From NCBI RefSeq assembly GCF_026344135.1, contig NZ_JAPKNA010000004.1:248001-312000 (forward strand): 64,000 nucleotides of DNA. The letters are read 5' to 3'. A model generated the notes under the pieces. The model searched no databases. It was not told the DNA's origin and saw only the letters and a program-made list of their open reading frames with translations. Positions 44,165 to 54,000 of the stretch are shown here, in pieces (within the stretch, counting starts at the first letter, position 1; every line of letters starts with the position of its first letter). Both the position numbers and the translations under genes were made by a program. This stretch comes from Alcaligenes parafaecalis (lineage in GTDB: Bacteria; Pseudomonadota; Gammaproteobacteria; Burkholderiales; Burkholderiaceae_B).

Positions 44165-45074
44165 GACTACTCCTGGTCGTGGCCACGAAACGCAAGGCTT
44201 GCGTCTGGCCCAGCAAATCTTGCAAGGCTTCCAGCATGGCACCAGGTCGTTCGACATAACTGGCATGACCGGCTTGGGGAACCAGACGCAACTGTTGATC
44301 ACAGACACGGGCTACCCCGGCGCAGGCCTCAGGAGTTGTCACCACATCCACTTCACCGCAACTCACCGCGACAGGCACACTACTGGAAAGAGGCAGGTAG
44401 GTTAGCAGGTCTTCCTGGCTCAACATCTGCACAGCTTGCTGATAGCCCGCCAGATGCAAACTGGCCATAATCCACAAAACAAGCTGACGATTTTCGGGTG
44501 TGGCCTGCTCCGAGAGCAGGCGATGATGACGTTCCTGGGCCATCACCGCCATATCACTCGACGCGACCTGCGTCATGCGCTGGTCCCAAACAATTTGACG
44601 TGCCTGCTCCAAACCAGGTCTGCCATAACCGATGGCAGGACTCATCAATAACAAGGCCTGCATCTGGCCACAATCCAGATGACGGGCATAGGCTGCAGCC
44701 ATCAAGGCTCCCAGAGAGTGCCCAACCAGCACAAACTCCTTCACATCCAGTACACGCAAGAGCTCATTGAGCTGGCGGGCATAATCCAGCGCCATTGGTT
44801 TTTCCATATCAAGTGGCGTAGACAGGCCGTAGCCGGGCGCATCCCAGGCCAATAACCGTAGCCCTGCAGGCAAGTCCTGGGCGACTCGCAGCCAGGAGGC
44901 GGAACCTGAGCCAATCCCATGCAAACAGACCACGACCTGTGTTCCTGTCCCTGCGCTGCGCACACCAATTTGCCGCCCCGCACCGATATCCACCGGTATC
45001 AGGGGCAAACAGGCCTGCAGCCTGTCTCGCTCCATAGCGGACAAGGTGGGCGCGTACGTAGAGGTCAGGCTCAT
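44154..45074 (-). CDS. Alpha/beta hydrolase, meta-cleavage-product type
   Basis: A 306-residue alpha/beta hydrolase: oxyanion region HGIGSGSASWLRVAQDL, nucleophile elbow VGHSLGALMAAAYA, Asp in CGEVDVVTTPEA, and His in AGHASYVERPG. The layout matches carbon-carbon hydrolases that split ring-fission products after extradiol cleavage, though esterase activity is also possible. It is the second gene of the operon, overlapping the IclR gene at the 3' end. Confidence 0.88.
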   Translation of the reverse strand: MSLTSTYAPTLSAMERDRLQACLPLIPVDIGAGRQIGVRSAGTGTQVVVCLHGIGSGSASWLRVAQDLPAGLRLLAWDAPGYGLSTPLDMEKPMALDYARQLNELLRVLDVKEFVLVGHSLGALMAAAYARHLDCGQMQALLLMSPAIGYGRPGLEQARQIVWDQRMTQVASSDMAVMAQERHHRLLSEQATPENRQLVLWIMASLHLAGYQQAVQMLSQEDLLTYLPLSSSVPVAVSCGEVDVVTTPEACAGVARVCDQQLRLVPQAGHASYVERPGAMLEALQDLLGQTQALRFVATTRSSHEQ

Positions 45075-45098
45075 GATCGGAATGTTCCTCTTTGGGAA

Positions 45099-45632
45099 CT
45101 AGCGTTTGATTTTTGCTAGAGGGTGATCTTCCGGATAGGTGGGCGTGACGGGCTTTTTGGAGCCCAGCATCACACACATCAAGGCGTCCTCATCCCCGAT
45201 ATTGATTTCTTCGCGGTACACGCCGGGCGGCACGGACACCAGATCGCGGTCAGTCAGAATGGTCTCAAAGCGCTCCCCGTCTTTTTCAATGATCAGCTTG
45301 AGCTTGCCGCGGATCACAAAAAACACTTCTTCCACATCGGTATGCAGGTGGGGTGGGCCTTCATGTCCGGCCGGAATCACCATCGTTGAGAAAGTAAAAT
45401 TCTCGGCCGCTACCGTATTCATATCCGTTGTCACGCCTGTCCCACCCGTACCGACATAGCGCATTTGCGCACGGCGAAACTTGGGGTCGTAATCGGCCTG
45501 GAATTTCAGCGCATTCCAGTCGTATTTCCGGGTGGTGTAACGGGCGATGCGGGTGCTCATCCACTCTTCCAGCGAAGCGCCTTCAGGTCGGCTCCAGCTT
45601 GCCACATCCGTCTCCAGAATCTGCTCACTCAT
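45099..45632 (-). CDS. Cupin-domain protein, first gene of the catabolic operon
   Basis: A 177-residue protein. The single cupin has motif 1 intact (PPHLHTDVEEVFFVIRG gives His-x-His, Glu and Gly), but in motif 2 (VPPGVYREEIN) the usual metal-binding His is absent. It may bind metal weakly or act as a substrate-binding or isomerase protein rather than a dioxygenase. The ATG at 45632 is preceded by AGGAG at seven bases; longer in-frame starts lack a site. It begins the run of thirteen co-directional genes. Confidence 0.85.
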   Translation of the reverse strand: MSEQILETDVASWSRPEGASLEEWMSTRIARYTTRKYDWNALKFQADYDPKFRRAQMRYVGTGGTGVTTDMNTVAAENFTFSTMVIPAGHEGPPHLHTDVEEVFFVIRGKLKLIIEKDGERFETILTDRDLVSVPPGVYREEINIGDEDALMCVMLGSKKPVTPTYPEDHPLAKIKR

Positions 45633-45995
45633 CTCCATGCTCCTTTGATTGATAGCCGTAATGCATAGCAACGCCGTCGTTGACAGCCAGAACCTGCCCC
45701 GTCTCACCCATACCCGTCGACCCACGAGCCAATCGCGAGTCTGAGCATCCAGCAGCACCCGCAAGGATGCGGGATCGATATGGTGATTCACCATCACGCA
45801 CTCAAAACCCCGAAGAAACCGATTCAATTCGTAAAATTATTTTGTTTTACTAATGAAGCGTTGGTTTACTAGTGGAATGAATAGAGATTAACGAAAGCCA
45901 GAAAACTGGAATATCAGCAAAAACCCTATATAGCCCCATCCGTTGGAAAATTCAGACAACCCGGTCAGTGGCACTTCAAAACGAGGCGGCCAAAA
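45633..45995 (-). promoter_or_regulatory. Promoter region of the catabolic operon
   Basis: About 360 bases upstream of the cupin gene. The AT-rich segment 45835-45880 carries two copies of TTTACTA (45846-45852 and 45865-45871) 19 bases apart, within longer similar blocks ending TGAA/TGGAA. This is the best candidate site for the operon's IclR regulator. No gene was recognised in the interval. Confidence 0.5.
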
Positions 45996-46028
45996 CCAAC
46001 AAGGCCCCGCATTGCGGGGCCTTGTTGG
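45996..46028 (-). terminator. Terminator of the CoA-module minus-strand genes
   Basis: A perfect 15-bp stem (45996-46010 with 46014-46028) closed by a 3-nt loop lies 27 bases past the stop at 46056. On the minus strand it is followed by TTTT. Very stable hairpin, short U-run. Confidence 0.82.
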
Positions 46029-46055
46029 AGGATGACAACTAAGCTGTCTAAACGT

Positions 46056-47591
46056 CTACTGCGCCTTGCACTGCGCCAAGGCCGTCAGGGACATTCCCAG
46101 TTGGACACGGCGTTGCAGCCAGGGGCTGGCACGGTAGCGCATATCGCCCGTCACGGCTTGCAGGGTGTTCAGCACATCCAGCAAATCACGCGCGCCGACG
46201 GCATCGCCCATGGACAGTGGGCCGTTATGGGGGTAACCCAGACCCAGGCGCACGGCAGCGTCGATATCGGATGGCGTAGCAATCTGCTGTTGGGCAATAT
46301 CGCTGGCGATGTTCACGATGGTCGCGACCAAACGCTGGGCTACAAAACCAGCGGAATCCTCGATCACGCTGACAGCCGTACCATCGCTGGCCAACATGGC
46401 CCAGGCTTGGTCACGCCATTCTGGTGTCGTCGCTGCCGAGCACATCAGCACACGGCGTCGACCCTGCTCCAGACCAAACAAGGTATCCAACGCCACGGTG
46501 CGAGCAGGGTCCAGGCCATGCAAGGACACCAACGTCGCCACGTCTTCACCGTAAGGCGTCAACAGAATCAGGGCATCAGCGGGAGGTTGATCACCTTCCA
46601 CCACCTTCACGCCCAGCGTGTTCAACAATTGCAGGGCACGAGCCTGGCCTTGCTCGTGGTAGGGCGAGACCCACACCGGAGCAAAAATGCTGACAGCAGG
46701 AACAGCAGGCTCTTGAGGAAGCTGTTTCTTGCCATCCTCATACTGGTAAAAACCTTCGCCATTCTTGCGGCCAAACAGCTTGCCCGCGTGACGCACGGCG
46801 GTAATGGGCGAAGGACGGAAGCGAGGCTCATCGTAAAACTGACGGTAAATGGATTCCATGACCGGGTGCGAGACGTCCAGCGCGGTCAGATCCAGCAGCT
46901 CGAAGGGGCCCATGCGGAAACCGGCTTGCTCACGCATGATGGCGTCGATCTGGTAGAAAGGTGCAACACATTCCTGGGCAATTTTCAGGCCCTCAATGTT
47001 CATGCCACGACCGGCGTGGTTCACGATAAAGCCGGGCATATCCTTGGCGCGCACAGGCGTGTGGCCCATATCACGGGATACTTGCATCAGGGCATCACCC
47101 ACTTCGGGCGAAGTACGCAGGCCATCAATCACCTCAACCACTTTCATCAAGGGAACGGGATTGAAGAAGTGATAGCCAGCCACACGCTCGGGGTGACGGC
47201 AAGCCTGGGCAATGGCGGTAATAGACAAGGAAGATGTATTGGAGGCCAGCACACAATCTGCCGACACAATTTCTTCCAGTTGCTGCAGCAAGCCTTGCTT
47301 GACGTCCAGACGTTCCACAATGGCTTCCACCACCAGATCAGCGGGAGCCAGGGCCTGCAAATCTGTGGCAATTTGCAGGCAGGCTGTTGCCGATGCGACC
47401 TGCTCGGCCGTCATGCGGCCTTTTTCTTGCAAACGACTCCAGACGGCATGTACATCCGCCAAAGCCGCCTTGACCGAGTCCGCATTCAGGTCATATAGCA
47501 AGACCTGCTTGCCAGCCTGGGCAGCAATCTGGGCAATGCCCCGTCCCATAGCACCTGCGCCAACAATAGCGATGGTTTGTATCTGTTTCAT
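46056..47591 (-). CDS. 3-hydroxyacyl-CoA dehydrogenase (PaaH-like)
   Basis: A 511-residue NAD-dependent enzyme. The N-terminal Rossmann motif is IAIVGAGAMGRGIAQIAAQAG; the catalytic His is in HFFNPVPLMKVVEV; then two C-terminal dimerisation domains (residues about 190-285 and 410-500), giving the length of PaaH-type 3-hydroxyadipyl-CoA dehydrogenases, longer than the 280-residue single-domain forms. It probably oxidises a 3-hydroxyacyl-CoA in aromatic or dicarboxylate breakdown. It is 31 bp downstream of the CoA-transferase gene. Confidence 0.92.
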   Translation of the reverse strand: MKQIQTIAIVGAGAMGRGIAQIAAQAGKQVLLYDLNADSVKAALADVHAVWSRLQEKGRMTAEQVASATACLQIATDLQALAPADLVVEAIVERLDVKQGLLQQLEEIVSADCVLASNTSSLSITAIAQACRHPERVAGYHFFNPVPLMKVVEVIDGLRTSPEVGDALMQVSRDMGHTPVRAKDMPGFIVNHAGRGMNIEGLKIAQECVAPFYQIDAIMREQAGFRMGPFELLDLTALDVSHPVMESIYRQFYDEPRFRPSPITAVRHAGKLFGRKNGEGFYQYEDGKKQLPQEPAVPAVSIFAPVWVSPYHEQGQARALQLLNTLGVKVVEGDQPPADALILLTPYGEDVATLVSLHGLDPARTVALDTLFGLEQGRRRVLMCSAATTPEWRDQAWAMLASDGTAVSVIEDSAGFVAQRLVATIVNIASDIAQQQIATPSDIDAAVRLGLGYPHNGPLSMGDAVGARDLLDVLNTLQAVTGDMRYRASPWLQRRVQLGMSLTALAQCKAQ

Positions 47592-47622
47592 GATTCACAA
47601 CCTGATCGAAAAGCAATAAAAA

Positions 47623-48855
47623 TTAAGCCTGTTCGCCCGAGTCTGGCACCAGTGCCTCGACCTCATCAGGCGACAAGTCCAGCACGCGTGCCAGGACCTC
47701 GCGAGTATGTTCACCCAAGCGCGGCGGCGCACGGCGATACTGCACGGGCGTGGCCGACAGCCGCAAGGGGCTCACCACCGAAGGCACTGTGCCACCCTGT
47801 TCCGTTGGCAAATCCAGACGCAAGCCTCGCGCCACCACCTGCGGGTCCTGATAAACCTGTTCCATCGTATTGATGGGACCCGCCGGAATACCCACTGCTT
47901 CCAGCGCCTGCAACCAGCTATCGCGTGTCCGGCTCAACATGGCCTGCGCCAACATGGGCACCAGCTCATCCCTGTGCATGACACGTCCGGCATTGCGCGC
48001 AAAACGGGGATCATCAGCCCACTCGGGGTGGCCCAGCTCCTGCGCAAAACTGCGAAACTGGGCATCGTTGCCCACCGCCACAATCAAATGCCCGTCACTG
48101 GCCTCAAAGACCTGATACGGCACCAGATTCTGGTGTGCATTACCGGGCCGCTGCGGCGCCTGTCCGGTACACAAGTAATTCATGTTCTGGTTGGCCATCA
48201 TGGCCACCTGACAATCCAGCAAGGCAATATCCAGATGCTGGCCCAGACCACTGTGATAACGCTCTACTACGGCGGCCAGCACGGCCACCGTGGCATACAT
48301 GCCGGTCATGACATCAGCCACGGCTACACCCGCTTTTTGCGGTTCGCCACCAGGTTCTCCTGTCAGGGACATCAAACCGCCCAGACCCTGGATCATGAAG
48401 TCATATCCTGGCCGACTTGCATAGGGTCCAGTCTGCCCAAATCCGGTAATCGAACAATAAATCAGGGCCGGGTTGATGGCCTGCAGGCTTTCATAGTCCA
48501 GCCCGTACTTTTTCAGGCCACCGACTTTGAAGTTTTCCACCAGAATATCGCAGCGGCTGACAAGCTGACGCACCACATCGGCACCTTGTGCAGTGCCAAT
48601 ATCCAGAACAATAGACTCTTTATTACGGTTGGCGGCCCCAAAATAGGCGGCATCTTCCGTGTCCGCTCTGTGACCATCCTGCAAATACGGTGGCCCCCAG
48701 CCACGGGTATCGTCTCCGGCACCCGGGCGCTCGACCTTGATGACTTCCGCACCCAGATCAGCCAGGTTTTGTGTACACCAGGGCCCGGCCAGCACGCGCG
48801 TCAAGTCCAGAACACGCAATCCCGCCAAGGGCGCTTTTCGTTCAGTCGTGGTCAT
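47623..48855 (-). CDS. Class III CoA-transferase (CaiB/BaiF family)
   Basis: A 410-residue CoA-transferase. Family blocks: LRVLDLTRVLAGPWCTQNLADLGAEVIKVERPGAGDDTRGWGPP at the N terminus, SITGFGQTGPYASRPGYDFMIQGLGGLM, and the likely catalytic Asp in LDIALLDCQVAMM. It transfers CoA from a thioester to an organic acid; the acid is not predictable. The start may be the ATG at 48855 or one twelve codons upstream. It lies in a small operon with the hydroxyacyl-CoA dehydrogenase and is divergent from two related genes. Confidence 0.92.
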   Translation of the reverse strand: MTTTERKAPLAGLRVLDLTRVLAGPWCTQNLADLGAEVIKVERPGAGDDTRGWGPPYLQDGHRADTEDAAYFGAANRNKESIVLDIGTAQGADVVRQLVSRCDILVENFKVGGLKKYGLDYESLQAINPALIYCSITGFGQTGPYASRPGYDFMIQGLGGLMSLTGEPGGEPQKAGVAVADVMTGMYATVAVLAAVVERYHSGLGQHLDIALLDCQVAMMANQNMNYLCTGQAPQRPGNAHQNLVPYQVFEASDGHLIVAVGNDAQFRSFAQELGHPEWADDPRFARNAGRVMHRDELVPMLAQAMLSRTRDSWLQALEAVGIPAGPINTMEQVYQDPQVVARGLRLDLPTEQGGTVPSVVSPLRLSATPVQYRRAPPRLGEHTREVLARVLDLSPDEVEALVPDSGEQA

Positions 48856-49101
48856 AGCAGACAAAAATCCTTCAAGTGGCTCATTGTGCACTACGTCTTC
48901 TTAGTCCGGTCTACGGACAGAAAAAAGTGCTCAAACAATGGTCATTTTCGAGCCTGGAGAAATTTGTGCAGCGCACCAAGCCGGGCTACGATAAACCATC
49001 CTAGAATAGGTGACGATAGATTATCAGCGGCAGATCTTCCTTGCAGGACCCCACCCCATCAAGAGGCGGGGCACATCATTCCATAACAGGAGACCGACCT
49101 T

Positions 49102-50073
49102 ATGCCATCGGCATTAACGCAGAAGCTTTATCAATCTATGACCCTGCCTGTGATGGCAGCGCCCATGTTCATTGTCTCGAACCCCGCCCTGGTGATTGCG
49201 CAATGCGCCAGCGGCATTATCGGTTCAGTCCCCGCCTTGAATGCCCGCCCTCAGGAAAAGCTCAAGGACTGGTTGGACGAGATCGACAACACCCTGGGTG
49301 AATTGCGTGAGCGCCATCCCGAGCGCCGCATCGCCCCCTACGCCATCAACCACATCATCCACCAGTCCAACGACCGCCTGGAACAGGATTTGATGGTGTG
49401 TGCGGATCACAAGGTGCCGCTGGTCATTACCAGCCTGCGCGCCCCTCAGGACATCGTGCCGCATGTGCACGCCTGGGGCGGCAAGGTTTTCCATGACGTG
49501 ACCACCCTGCGCCACGCTGAAAAAGCACTGGAAGCCGGTGTAGACGGCCTGATCGTGGTGGCTGCCGGTGCCGGTGGCCACGCAGGAACGCTCAGCCCCT
49601 TTGTGCTGGTCAACGAAATCCGCCAGATTTTTGACGGCCCTATTGCTTTGTCCGGTGCCATGAGCCGTGGGCGCGACATTCTGGCCGCCCAAGCCATGGG
49701 CGCGGATATGGCCTATATCGGCACCCGCTTCATTGCCAGTACCGAAGCCAATGCCTCCGACGATTACAAGAACATGATCGTCAAAGGCCGTGCCGCCGAT
49801 ATCGTCTACACGCCGCTATTCACCGGCATCCCCGGCAACTACCTGAAAGACAGCATCCGCGCTGCAGGCCTGGACCCGGACAAGCTGGACGCCGAAAAGA
49901 ATGCCGACACAGCCTTTGGTTCGGGCATGAGCAAGGCCTGGCGCGATATCTGGGGTGCTGGCCAGGGCATTGGCGGCATTGATTCGATCGAGCCCACAGC
50001 CGACATCGTGGCCCGCTTGCATCGCGAATACCAGGAAGCCAAGGCTGCCCTGCTGGCCTCGCCCTTCGCCTGA
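49102..50073 (+). CDS. Nitronate-monooxygenase-like flavin oxidoreductase
   Basis: A 323-residue TIM-barrel FMN protein of the 2-nitropropane dioxygenase/nitronate monooxygenase family: LPVMAAPMFIVSNPALVIAQCASGIIG, AGAGGHAGTLSPFVLV, and ALSGAMSRGRDILAAQAMGADMAYIGTRF for FMN phosphate binding. Many relatives next to CoA genes act on other substrates, including enoyl-CoA reduction, so true nitronate activity is unproven. The ATG has AGGAG at nine bases. The next gene follows after 14 bp. Confidence 0.92.
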   Translation: MPSALTQKLYQSMTLPVMAAPMFIVSNPALVIAQCASGIIGSVPALNARPQEKLKDWLDEIDNTLGELRERHPERRIAPYAINHIIHQSNDRLEQDLMVCADHKVPLVITSLRAPQDIVPHVHAWGGKVFHDVTTLRHAEKALEAGVDGLIVVAAGAGGHAGTLSPFVLVNEIRQIFDGPIALSGAMSRGRDILAAQAMGADMAYIGTRFIASTEANASDDYKNMIVKGRAADIVYTPLFTGIPGNYLKDSIRAAGLDPDKLDAEKNADTAFGSGMSKAWRDIWGAGQGIGGIDSIEPTADIVARLHREYQEAKAALLASPFA

Positions 50074-50087
50074 AACGGGAGCACGCC

Positions 50088-50831
50088 ATGATACGTACCC
50101 ATGACGCCGGCCATTGGCTGGAAGTCACTCTGGATCGCCCGGAGCGACGCAACGCCCTGACCGGCCCCATGTACGAAGAGCTGGCCGACATCATCGACCA
50201 GGCCGATCAGAACCAGAAATATCGTGCCCTGATTCTGAGCGGCGCAGGCGAGCACTTCTGTGCTGGTAACGACATCTCCGAGCTGTCCAATGTGCGCAAC
50301 AACGACATGCCACCGCCGATCAAGTTCCTGCGCAGTCTGGTCAAAGCCGACATCCCTTTGATCGTGGCCGTAGAAGGCCACGCCGTGGGAATTGGCGTGA
50401 CCTTGCTGCTGCATGCGGACTTTGTCTACGCGGCCCGCGATGCACGCCTGCGCATGCCCTTCACCGCACTGGGTCTGTGCCCGGAAGGCGCATCCAGCCA
50501 CCTTCTGGCCCAGTACGTGGGCCAACGCCGTGCCAATGAATGGCTGCTGCTGTCCAAAGCCTTCAGTGCCGAGCAAGCCATGGAAGATGGCCTGCTGACA
50601 GAGCTGACCGACCACGGCAACAGTCTGGAAGCAGCACGAGCCTGCGCCCATGCACTGGCCGAACAACCTCCCATTGCCCTGCGCACCAGCAAGCGCCTGC
50701 TGCGTGAACCACAACGCGAGGTTTTGCTGGACGTGCTGGAACGCGAGCGCAAGTTGTTTGCTCAACTGCTGGACGGCGAAGAAGCGCTGCAAATCCTGGC
50801 GCAAATGAGCCAGAACCGCAGCGGCAAATAA
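50088..50831 (+). CDS. Enoyl-CoA hydratase/isomerase
   Basis: A 247-residue crotonase-fold protein. The oxyanion loop is in GEHFCAGNDISEL, and AVEGHAVGIGVTLLLHADFVYA and PFTALGLCPEGASSHLL give the second oxyanion and acidic catalytic region. It hydrates or isomerises an enoyl-CoA. It is in an operon with the flavoprotein; with the divergent CoA-transferase and dehydrogenase it makes a small beta-oxidation-like module. The ATG has GGGAG at six bases. Confidence 0.93.
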   Translation: MIRTHDAGHWLEVTLDRPERRNALTGPMYEELADIIDQADQNQKYRALILSGAGEHFCAGNDISELSNVRNNDMPPPIKFLRSLVKADIPLIVAVEGHAVGIGVTLLLHADFVYAARDARLRMPFTALGLCPEGASSHLLAQYVGQRRANEWLLLSKAFSAEQAMEDGLLTELTDHGNSLEAARACAHALAEQPPIALRTSKRLLREPQREVLLDVLERERKLFAQLLDGEEALQILAQMSQNRSGK

Positions 50832-50913
50832 CGCCGCTTTCTGGGGGATCGCTGCGCAAAACTGCATGTGCAGCGATCTTGCCACAGTACCCCCTGAACA
50901 TACGGGGTAATAA

Positions 50914-50946
50914 GGGGCCTGTCAGTGCAGGCCCCAAATTTTTTTT
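50914..50946 (+). terminator. Terminator after the enoyl-CoA hydratase gene
   Basis: GGGGCCTG and CAGGCCCC pair around a 6-nt loop and are followed by AAATTTTTTTT. Strong rho-independent form, separating the CoA module from gltB. Confidence 0.92.
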
Positions 50947-50948
50947 AC

Positions 50949-51048
50949 CGTATCCGCAAAAATTTCTTGCGTGCAAAAAAAAAATCGCTGTATTTTATTT
51001 TTTGCGCTGCAACAAATGCACCGCTTTAACACGTTCTTTGCGGATACG
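50949..51048 (+). promoter_or_regulatory. gltB promoter flanked by a 12-bp inverted repeat
   Basis: CGTATCCGCAAA at 50949-50960 is exactly matched in inverse by TTTGCGGATACG at 51037-51048, the latter covering the gltB ribosome-binding site. Between them lie a -35-like TTGCGT (50967-50972) and a -10-like TATTTT (50991-50996) with 18-bp spacing. If this promoter is used, only the right arm is in the mRNA, so the arms may be paired operator sites rather than an RNA stem. Confidence 0.55.
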
Positions 51049-51051
51049 CCC

Positions 51052-54000
51052 ATGACACACTCCTGTCCCCCCCAAGCCCAAGGCTTGTACCTTCCCGCTA
51101 ACGAACACGACGCCTGTGGCGTCGGATTTATCGCACACATCAAAGGCCAGGCGAGTCACGCCATCATCACCCAAGGCCTCAAAATCCTGGAAAACCTTGA
51201 TCACCGCGGCGCTGTAGGCGCTGACCCCTTGATGGGCGACGGTGCAGGTATTCTGATCCAGATCCCCGACCAGCTTTACCGCGAAGAAATGGCCGCCCAG
51301 GGCGTCACCTTGCCGCCCCCCGGCGAGTACGGCGTGGCAATGGTCTTTCTGCCCAAAGAAACAGCCTCCCGTCTGGCCTGTGAGCAGGAGCTGGAGCGAG
51401 CAGTCCGGGCGGAAGGCCAGCACATGCTGGGCTGGCGCGATGTGCCGGTGGACAGCAGCATGCCCATGTCGCCCACGGTCAAGGCCAATGAGCCGGTGAT
51501 TCGTCAGTTGTTCATCGGTCGCGGTCCCGATGTCATGGTGCCTGATGCGCTGGAGCGCAAGCTGTACGTGATTCGCAAGACTGCCAGCCACGCCATCTAC
51601 CGCATGGATCTGGCTCATGGCCAGGAGTACTTTGTGACCTCGGCCTCGGTGCGTACCATCGTCTACAAAGGCTTGTTGCTGGCCGATCAGGTTGGCCGCT
51701 ACTACCGCGATCTGGCTGATCCACGCGCCTGTTCTGCCCTGGCTCTGGTACACCAGCGCTTTTCCACCAACACCTTCCCCGCCTGGCCTCTGGCCCACCC
51801 TTACCGCCTGATCGCCCACAACGGCGAGATCAACACGGTACAGGGCAACTTCAACTGGCTGCGTGCCCGTGAAGGCGCCATGGAATCCGCCGTGCTGGGT
51901 TCGGACCTGCAAAAGCTCTACCCCATCGTGTACGAAGGTCAGTCCGACACGGCCACCTTCGACAACTGCCTGGAACTGCTGGTGATGGCCGGCTATTCCC
52001 TGCCTCACGCCATGATGATCATGATGCCCGAGGCCTGGGAGCAACACGCCGAGATGGACGAGAGCCGTCGTGCCTTCTACGAATACTACGCGGCCCAGAT
52101 GGAACCCTGGGATGGCCCCGCTGCCATCGCCTTTACCGACGGCCTGCAAATCGGCGCCCTGCTGGACCGCAATGGCCTGCGCCCCGCCCGCTACATCATC
52201 ACGGACGATGACATGATTGTGCTGGCTTCTGAAGCCGGTACCTTGCCTATTCCCGAGCACCGCATTGTCAAAAAATGGCGTCTGCAACCGGGCAAAATGC
52301 TGCTGATCGATCTGGAGCAAGGCCGCATCATTGACGATGCCGAGATCAAATCCCAGTTGGCCAACACCCACCCCTACAAGCAGTGGATTGAACGCCTGCG
52401 TTTGCGCCTGGACTCCCTGCCCAGTGTGCCTGGCGTACGCCCGCAACTGGCCTCCCGCGATTTGCTGGATCAGCAACAAGCCTTTGGCTGGACCCAGGAA
52501 GACATCAAAGTCGTGCTGCAACCCATGGCCAGCAAAGGCGAAGAAGCCACTGGCTCCATGGGCAACGACGCGCCTCTGGCCGTGCTGTCCGACAAGTCCA
52601 AATCCTTTTACAACTACTTCCGCCAACTCTTTGCCCAGGTCACCAATCCGCCTATCGACCCGATCCGGGAACAGATGGTGATGTCGCTGGTGTCCTTCAT
52701 CGGCCCCAAACCCAATCTGCTGGACATCAATAACGTCAACCCGCCGCTGCGTCTGGAAGTGTCCCAGCCCGTGCTGAGCCCGTCTGACATGAACCAGATC
52801 CGGCGCATTGAAGCAGCCAGCAATGGCAAATTCCGCAGCCAGGAACTGGACATCATTTACCCCGGTGCATGGGGCCCTGAAGGCATTGAAGCCAGCGTCG
52901 CCGCCCTGTGTGCCCGTGCGGCTGACGCCGTGCGCGACGGCTACAACATCCTGATCCTGACAGATCGCCGTTGCGATGCCGAGCATGTGGCCATCCCCGC
53001 CCTGCTGGCGACCTCCGCCATTCATCAGCACTTGATCCGCAACGGCCTGCGTACCCGCACCGGCCTGGTCGTGGAAACCGGCTCGGCCCGCGAGGTGCAT
53101 CACTTTGCCCTGCTGGGTGCCTATGGTGCCGAAGCCATGCACCCCTGGCTGGCCTTTGAAAGCCTGCAACATCTGGCCCAGGACCCCATCAATCAGATCG
53201 ATGCGTCTCTGGCCGAGAGCTACTACATCAAAGCCATCAACAAGGGCTTGTACAAGGTCATGTCCAAAATGGGCATCTCCACCTACATGTCCTACACCGG
53301 CGCGCAGATTTTCGAGACCATCGGCCTGTCGCATTCGCTGGTGGACAAGTACTTCGTGGGCACCTCCTGCCCGGTTGAAGGGATTGATATCTTCACCGTG
53401 GCCGAAGAAGCCTTGCGTCAGCACCGCGCCGCTTATGGCAAAGATCCCGTACTGGAAAACCATCTGGAAGCCGGTGGCGAATATGCGGTGCGCGTCCGTG
53501 GTGAAGACCATATGTGGACGGCCGATTCCATCGCCAAGCTGCAACACGCCACCCGCAGCCAGAACTACAGCACCTACAAGGAATACGCCCAGCTCATCAA
53601 CGACCAAAGCCGCCGTCACATGACACTGCGCGGTCTGTTCGAGCTGCGTCTGGACCCGGTTCAGGCCATTCCTCTGGAAGAAGTGGAACCTGCCAGCGAA
53701 ATCGTCAAACGCTTTGCGACGGGTGCCATGTCGCTGGGTTCGATTTCTACCGAAGCCCATGCCGTACTGGCCGTGGCCATGAACCGGATTGGCGGCAAGT
53801 CCAACACCGGCGAAGGTGGCGAGGACGAGCGGCGTTATCAGCATGAAATGCAGCACGGTAAAAGCGGTATCCGCAAAGGCGACACCTTGGCCAGCGTTTT
53901 GGGCCAGGATCGCGTCTATGCCGACATTGAGCTGCAAGAAAACGATTCGCTGCGCTCGCGCATCAAGCAAGTCGCGTCTGGCCGCTTTGGTGTATCCGCC

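Noticed and set aside
46032..47498. Open frame of 488 codons antisense to the hydroxyacyl-CoA dehydrogenase
   Set aside because: Composition is His/Gln/Arg-rich as expected of a shadow frame, with no domain recognised.
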